Positions 59,669 to 64,000 of a stretch of 64,000 bases of DNA are shown here, piece after piece (the first letter of the stretch is position 1; every line of letters starts with the position of its first letter). Where the stretch lies: contig NZ_BDBI01000025.1 of NCBI RefSeq assembly GCF_001612905.1, forward strand, positions 124,001 through 188,000. The letters are read 5' to 3'. The notes under the pieces were generated by a model. That model did not search any database and was not told the origin of the DNA. It worked only from the letters and a program-made list of their open reading frames with translations. The position numbers and the translations under genes were made by a program. This DNA is from Nocardia ignorata NBRC 108230 (GTDB lineage: Bacteria > Actinomycetota > Actinomycetes > Mycobacteriales > Mycobacteriaceae).

Positions 59669-61633
59669 CTAGTGACCCGACTCGGCGCGGCGCCAGGCGG
59701 AGGAGCTGAGGAGGCGCAGGCCGTTGAGGGCGACGATCACCGTCGAGCCTTCGTGGCCTGCCACGCCGAGCGGGAGGGGGAGGTGGCCGACCAGGTCCCA
59801 GGTGACCAGAATCGCGATGAAGGTGGCGGCGATGGCGAGGTTGGCGATGACCAGGCGGCGGGCTCGGCGGGACAGGGCGATGACGGTGGGGATGGTGGTG
59901 AGGTCGTCGCGGACCACCACGGCGTCGGCGGTTTGCAGTGTGAGGTCGGAGGCGGTGGGGCCCATGGCGATTCCGACGTGGGCGGTGGCCAGGGCGGGGG
60001 CGTCGTTGATGCCGTCGCCGACCATGGTGATGCGGTCGCCGCCGGACTGCAGCGTCCGGATGGCGGTGACCTTGTCCTCGGGGAGCAAGTCTGTTCGCAA
60101 GTCGGTGATTCCGACGCGGGTGGCGAGATGGCTTGCGGTGGTGTGACTGTCGCCGGTGAGCAGAACCGGTGAGGCGCCCGTCGATTCGGTGAGTCTGGCG
60201 ACGGTGGCGGCTGATTCAGGACGGTCGCGATCGGTGATGCCGAGGACCGCTACCGGGGAGCCGTCGCAGACGACGACCACCGCGGTACGGCCACGCGACT
60301 GCTGACTCGCCACCTCCACGGCAACAGCTCGATCCGCGGTCGGCGTGGCGAGTAGTGCTGTGGGCGAACCGATTCGGATCGCATGCCCGTCGACGGTGGC
60401 GGAAACGCCACGCCCCGGTTCGGACGTGAAGTTCACGGCATCGGGCAAGCCGAGGCCGCGCTGACGAGCCGCACGCACGATGGCTTCGGCCAACGGATGT
60501 TCGCTGCCGTGCTCGGCGGCCGCGGCCAGCCGTAGGACCGCGTCTTCGGTGAGGGCGGTACCGGGCAGCACGTGGACCTCGGCCACTTCGGGCGTGCCAC
60601 GGGTGAGCGTGCCGGTCTTGTCGAACGCGACGCGGGTGGTGGTACCGAGCTGTTCCATCACGGCGGCGGACTTCACCAGCACACCGTGGCGGCCAGCCGT
60701 GGCGATGGCGGCCAGCAACGGCGGCATGGTCGCGAGAACCACGGCACACGGGGACGCGACGATCATGAAAGTCATGGCGCGCAAGAGGGATTCGCGCACC
60801 GGCTCACCCCACAGCAGTGGCACCACGAACACGGCGACGGTAGCCGCCACCATGCCGATCGAATAGCGCTGCTCGATCTTCTCGATGAACAGCTGGGTGC
60901 CCGCCTTGGTGCGCACGGCCTCGTCGACCAGGCCGGCGATCCGTGCGACCACCCAGTCGCCCGCCCGCCGATCCACCCGGATCCGCAGCGTGCCGGTGCC
61001 GTTGAGGGTCCCCGCGAAAACCTCGTCGCCGACTGTCCGGTCGACGGGCAACGGTTCGCCGGTGATGGTGGCCTGGTCGACCTCGCTCGACCCGCCGACC
61101 ACGGTCCCGTCCGCCGCGATACGGTCGCCCGGGCGGACCAGCACCACGTCACCGATGGCGAGATCCGTCGCGTCCACCGTCTGTTCGTCGCCGTCACGCA
61201 GGACGACGGCGACGTCGGGGGTGAGGTCGAGCAGCCCGCGCACGGAGTCCTCGGTCCGCGCGGTGGCCAGCGCCTCCATCGCGCCGGAGGTCGCGAAGAT
61301 GACGATCAGCAGCGCACCGTCGGTCACCTGCCCGATCGACATGGCGCCGATCGCCGCGACAACCATCAGCAGATCGACATCGAGCGTCTTCTCCCGCAAC
61401 GCCTGTAACCCGCCCAGTGCCGGCTCCCATCCGCCGGTGACGGCGCAGGCCAGATACAGCGCCCACCACGACCACGACGGCGCACCGGACAGCTGCGCGG
61501 CCAGGCCCACCAGGAACAGCACGAGCGAGGCGGCCGCCCAGCGGATTTCGGCGATCTCGAACAGCCGGGTCCGTCGCGATCGCGGGGGAGTGGCGGCGCC
61601 GGGGTGTGCCGCGACGGCGGTGGGCATGGCCAC
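59669..61633 (-). CDS. ctpJ: P1B-4-type metal-exporting ATPase (CtpJ/CtpD-like)
   Basis: A 654-residue heavy-metal P-type ATPase. The transmembrane metal site is SPC (ASPCAVVLAT) and the last helix carries HEGST, the pair that defines P1B-4 ATPases exporting Co2+, Ni2+ or Fe2+; Cu or Zn/Cd pumps have CPC. Also present are TGEPLP, DKTGTLT with the phosphorylated Asp, GSEHPLAEA and GDGINDAPAL. There is no N-terminal metal-binding domain. GTG 61633 is chosen because GGAGG lies 8 bases upstream. The divergent NmtR gene makes CtpJ the best name and Co/Ni the likely metals. Confidence 0.9.
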   Translation of the reverse strand: MAMPTAVAAHPGAATPPRSRRTRLFEIAEIRWAAASLVLFLVGLAAQLSGAPSWSWWALYLACAVTGGWEPALGGLQALREKTLDVDLLMVVAAIGAMSIGQVTDGALLIVIFATSGAMEALATARTEDSVRGLLDLTPDVAVVLRDGDEQTVDATDLAIGDVVLVRPGDRIAADGTVVGGSSEVDQATITGEPLPVDRTVGDEVFAGTLNGTGTLRIRVDRRAGDWVVARIAGLVDEAVRTKAGTQLFIEKIEQRYSIGMVAATVAVFVVPLLWGEPVRESLLRAMTFMIVASPCAVVLATMPPLLAAIATAGRHGVLVKSAAVMEQLGTTTRVAFDKTGTLTRGTPEVAEVHVLPGTALTEDAVLRLAAAAEHGSEHPLAEAIVRAARQRGLGLPDAVNFTSEPGRGVSATVDGHAIRIGSPTALLATPTADRAVAVEVASQQSRGRTAVVVVCDGSPVAVLGITDRDRPESAATVARLTESTGASPVLLTGDSHTTASHLATRVGITDLRTDLLPEDKVTAIRTLQSGGDRITMVGDGINDAPALATAHVGIAMGPTASDLTLQTADAVVVRDDLTTIPTVIALSRRARRLVIANLAIAATFIAILVTWDLVGHLPLPLGVAGHEGSTVIVALNGLRLLSSSAWRRAESGH

Positions 61634-61683
61634 GGGAAACCTCCGTGAGACGGGAACAGAAGAACCCGAGAATAACAGAACAT

Positions 61684-61699
61684 ATGAAGAGGTCTTCAT
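61684..61699. promoter_or_regulatory. NmtR operator candidate, perfect 16-bp palindrome
   Basis: ATGAAGA-GG-TCTTCAT is a perfect 7+2+7 repeat in the ctpJ-nmtR divergent region. The expected -35 position of the nmtR promoter (about 61690-61696) lies inside it, so apo-NmtR binding would block transcription. Confidence 0.7.
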
Positions 61700-61713
61700 T
61701 TCAACGGGTCGGT

Positions 61714-61719
61714 TAGACT
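61714..61719 (+). promoter_or_regulatory. -10 box TAGACT for nmtR
   Basis: TAGACT ends six bases before the ATG at 61726, so nmtR is probably leaderless. Confidence 0.55.
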
Positions 61720-61725
61720 CCTGCC

Positions 61726-62085
61726 ATGGGACACGGTGTGGAGGGCCGCGACCGGCCGACCACCCGGCTGGACGCCGATACGGCCGCGCACGTCGCGACC
61801 ACTCTGCAGGCCCTCGCCACCCCGAGCAGGCTGCTGATCCTGTCCGAACTACGGCAGGGCCCGCGCCCGGTGACCGAACTGGCCGAGGCGGTGGGAATGG
61901 AACAGTCGGCCGTCTCCCACCAACTGCGCCTGCTGCGCAACCTCGGTCTCGTCATCGGCACCCGCGCGGGCCGCAGCATCGTCTACAGCCTGCACGACAA
62001 CCACGTCGCCCAACTGCTCGACGAAGCCGTCTACCACAGCGAACACCTGCGCCTCGGCCTGTCCGACCGCTCCGGCACCGCCTGA
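61726..62085 (+). CDS. nmtR: Ni(II)/Co(II)-sensing repressor NmtR (ArsR/SmtB family)
   Basis: A 119-residue winged-helix repressor. The helix-turn-helix is VTELAEAVGMEQSAVSHQLRLLR. The metal site of M. tuberculosis NmtR is conserved: the N-terminal MGHGVEG (Gly2, His3) and the alpha-5 ligands in DNHVAQLLDEAVYHSEH (Asp, His, His, His). Metal binding releases the repressor from the operator and derepresses the divergent exporter. This family-specific N-terminus also confirms ATG 61726 as the start. Confidence 0.93.
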   Translation: MGHGVEGRDRPTTRLDADTAAHVATTLQALATPSRLLILSELRQGPRPVTELAEAVGMEQSAVSHQLRLLRNLGLVIGTRAGRSIVYSLHDNHVAQLLDEAVYHSEHLRLGLSDRSGTA

Positions 62086-62112
62086 TCCGGAGACCGAGCG
62101 CCGAGCCTCCAG

Positions 62113-62154
62113 TCCGGCGCGGGGCGCCCGTCGCAGGCGCCGACCCGCGCCGGA
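62113..62154. terminator. Bidirectional hairpin between nmtR and the MFS gene
   Basis: A perfect 11-bp stem (62113-62123 with 62144-62154) encloses a second GCGCC/GGCGC stem, between two converging genes. Confidence 0.7.
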
Positions 62155-62168
62155 GCTGTTGCGGGTGA

Positions 62169-63362
62169 CTACCTTCCGGTGCCCCTCGGTACCAATGGCA
62201 CCGCCGCCATCGCCGTGACGGCCGCGAACGCGAACGCCGCCGGGTACCCGCTCACCGTGATCAGCGCGCCGAACGCCGGTGGGATCGCGGCCAATACGAG
62301 GTTCTGGCCCGTGTTCTGAATGCCGAGACCACGTCCGCTCCAGAACGGTCCGGCGATCTCGGCGACCGCGGTGAACGCCAATCCGTTGTCCGACACCGAG
62401 ATCACCGACGCCGCCACCATCAGCGGCACCGCGATCCACCCCCAACCGGTCCCCGCGGCGAGCGCCAGCGCGGCCATCGACAACACCGCGGCGACAGCCA
62501 CCTGACGCAGCGGTCCGAGCCGATTGCCGACCCGATCCGACCACGCGCCCGCGCCGATTCGTCCAGCGGCGCCCAGCAATTGGGTGACCGTCATCAGTGC
62601 GCCCGCCGCCGCCAGCGACCAACCCAGATCGCGGTGCAACCACATCAGCCCGAACGTCCACAGGGTGGCCTGCGGGAAGACCAGCAGGATGGACACCGCG
62701 TGAATGCGCCACAGAGTGGAGTCGCCACGGTAGGGGTTGGCCCGGTCGGCGGCTTTCGCGAGCGGGCGGGGCGGATCGACAATGCCTGCCAGGCAGCCGA
62801 TCGCACCCGCACCGGCCAGCAGCGCGGGCACCAGCAGGGCGGCGGCGATGCCGTACCGGTCGGCGACCCACGGGATGGTCAGCGCGCCCACGCCGACACC
62901 GAGAGGCTGGGCGGTCTGGCGAATACCCATCGCCAGCCCGCGCCGGTCCGGCGGGAACCAGCCGACGATCACCCGCCCGCTCGCACCGTTGGAACTGGCC
63001 GCGCCGACCCCACCGAGAAACAGCAGCACGCCGAAGGCGACCGGATCCTCGACCAGGGCGGCGCCGACACCGGCGGCGAACATCAGCGTCGTGCCCGCGA
63101 CCAGCACGATCCGCTCACCGATGCGGTCGACGACATAACCCCACGCGATCAGCGTGCACACCAGACCGACGGTCGGCAGGGCGACGAGCGCGCCCGCGGC
63201 GGCCAGCGAATCACCGCGATCGGTGAGCGCGGGCAGCAGGAAGGGGGTGCCGTGCACGAAGGTGGAACTCGACGTCTGCGCGAGCACGCCGAGAGCGAGC
63301 ATCAGCCAGCGTCTGCCGTTGCTGATCTGGGACACCCCGGCCGTCGGCCGCGCGTTCGTCAC
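62169..63362 (-). CDS. MFS transporter (Rv2994-like)
   Basis: A 397-residue, 12-segment major facilitator. Motif A is YVVDRIGERIVLV after segment 2; segment 5 carries GRVIVGWFPPDRRG. The position between leuB and the fumarylacetoacetase-family gene matches Rv2994 of M. tuberculosis, whose substrate is not established. Several in-frame GTG codons compete as start (63386, 63371, 63362); 63362 follows GAGGTGAG at suitable spacing and is my choice. Confidence 0.85.
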   Translation of the reverse strand: MTNARPTAGVSQISNGRRWLMLALGVLAQTSSSTFVHGTPFLLPALTDRGDSLAAAGALVALPTVGLVCTLIAWGYVVDRIGERIVLVAGTTLMFAAGVGAALVEDPVAFGVLLFLGGVGAASSNGASGRVIVGWFPPDRRGLAMGIRQTAQPLGVGVGALTIPWVADRYGIAAALLVPALLAGAGAIGCLAGIVDPPRPLAKAADRANPYRGDSTLWRIHAVSILLVFPQATLWTFGLMWLHRDLGWSLAAAGALMTVTQLLGAAGRIGAGAWSDRVGNRLGPLRQVAVAAVLSMAALALAAGTGWGWIAVPLMVAASVISVSDNGLAFTAVAEIAGPFWSGRGLGIQNTGQNLVLAAIPPAFGALITVSGYPAAFAFAAVTAMAAVPLVPRGTGR

Positions 63363-63392
63363 GATACTCACCTCGCCGAATTGCACGATTGC

Positions 63393-63418
63393 ATCTCACT
63401 ATTTGAGATCGATGTCTC
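63393..63418. promoter_or_regulatory. Short inverted repeats in the MFS / hydrolase promoter region
   Basis: ATCTCA-CTATT-TGAGAT (63393-63409) and the overlapping GAGA...TCTC (63405-63418) form two nested palindromes next to the MFS start. A regulator for them is not in the window. Confidence 0.35.
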
Positions 63419-63635
63419 ATCTTGTGAACATCGAAGATCACGCTACACCGGTGACCCCGGGTTCCGGTGCTCGGCGTCGGTGTCTGACGGATCACATCGG
63501 GTGGCGACCGTGCGTAATGCGAATCACGAACGCGGGCAGCAGGTTCGAAATCACACGAATGTGACTTCGCTCGCCCTCCCGGTTCGGCCGCGCGAGGCGA
63601 TCGCGGGCGCGTTCGGGCAGGTGGGCGCGCCTCGA

Positions 63636-63641
63636 TAGACT
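63636..63641 (+). promoter_or_regulatory. -10 box TAGACT for the hydrolase gene
   Basis: TAGACT ends seven bases before the ATG at 63649, consistent with a leaderless transcript. Confidence 0.5.
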
Positions 63642-63648
63642 CCCCGGC

Positions 63649-64000
63649 ATGCGCTTAGGTCGAGTTGCCAGTCCCGATGGAGTCGCGTTCGTCAGCATCG
63701 AAGGCGACGGAAGCGACGCCGTCGCCAAGGAGATCGCCGAACATCCGTTCGGCACGCCGACGTTCACCGGGCGGAGCTGGCCGCTGGCCGACATCCGCCT
63801 GCTGGCGCCGATCCTGGCCAGCAAGGTGATCTGCATCGGCAAGAACTACGCCGCCCACGCGGCCGAAATGGGTGGTGAGGCGCCGAAGGATCCGGTGATC
63901 TTCATCAAGCCCAACACCTCGATCGTCGGGCCCAACGCCCCGATCATCCTGCCGCCCAGCTCCTCTCAGGTCGACTTCGAGGGCGAACTGGCCGTGGTGA
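63649..64000 (+). CDS. Fumarylacetoacetate hydrolase-family protein (3' end outside window)
   Basis: The first 117 residues are visible: a short N-terminal domain (RLGRVASPDGVAFVSIEG) and the start of the FAH catalytic domain (KVICIGKNYAAHAAEMG, PKDPVIFIKPNTSIVGP and the metal-ligand DFEGELAVV). The family cleaves or decarboxylates 2-oxo-acid derivatives with Mg2+. In M. tuberculosis the Rv2993c homologue occupies this place, followed by gltX. Cut by the right edge. Confidence 0.93.
   Translation, partial: MRLGRVASPDGVAFVSIEGDGSDAVAKEIAEHPFGTPTFTGRSWPLADIRLLAPILASKVICIGKNYAAHAAEMGGEAPKDPVIFIKPNTSIVGPNAPIILPPSSSQVDFEGELAVV

Overview
The window is high-G+C actinobacterial DNA, most likely from Nocardia or a close relative in the Mycobacteriales. 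The evidence is strong G/C third-position bias, many GTG starts, several genes whose -10 box sits 6 to 8 bases before the start codon (leaderless transcripts), and a backbone whose gene content and relative order recall Mycobacterium tuberculosis: pfkA, gatB, an LppZ-like lipoprotein, a DoxX protein, a CFP6-like PH-domain protein, ilvB-ilvN-ilvC, serA, leuB, an MFS transporter and a fumarylacetoacetase-family hydrolase. This comparison comes from recalled knowledge, not an alignment.

Region by region. 1-10.6 kb holds signalling and envelope genes: a membrane-anchored protein, an FtsX/MacB-type ABC exporter, a two-component system with a palindromic candidate operator, and a very large PknB-like kinase with repeat-rich linkers. 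10.6-18.9 kb holds fdhD, a beta-lactamase-fold lipoprotein, pfkA, a secreted alpha/beta hydrolase, gatB, an LppZ-like lipoprotein and a DoxX protein. 19-21.2 kb is a divergent MarR / drug-efflux pair. 21.2-28.1 kb is branched-chain amino acid synthesis (ilvD, ilvBNC); ilvBNC is preceded by what looks like a complete attenuator with a leaderless 14-residue leader peptide.

From 28.2 to 56.6 kb the amino acid backbone is interrupted by accessory genes: regulators with their operators, a MoxR/VWA pair, an HTH-NB-ARC-TPR protein, unknown membrane proteins, two cold-shock proteins and an MHYT protein. Inside this lies a roughly 10-kb defence-like island (41.4-51.3 kb). It carries a C5 DNA methyltransferase, a Vsr mismatch endonuclease, an NgoMIV-type restriction enzyme, a three-gene cassette (zinc-finger/HNH-like, ParB-like, SNF2-like helicase), an HTH protein gene containing a 30-bp-arm hairpin, a frameshifted gene and an XRE-nucleotidyltransferase antitoxin with a degraded partner.

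From 56.7 kb the backbone resumes with serA and leuB, then a cobalt/nickel export pair (P1B-4 ATPase plus NmtR), an MFS transporter and, cut by the right edge, a fumarylacetoacetase-family gene. No rRNA, tRNA, CRISPR array, integrase or transposase was recognised.
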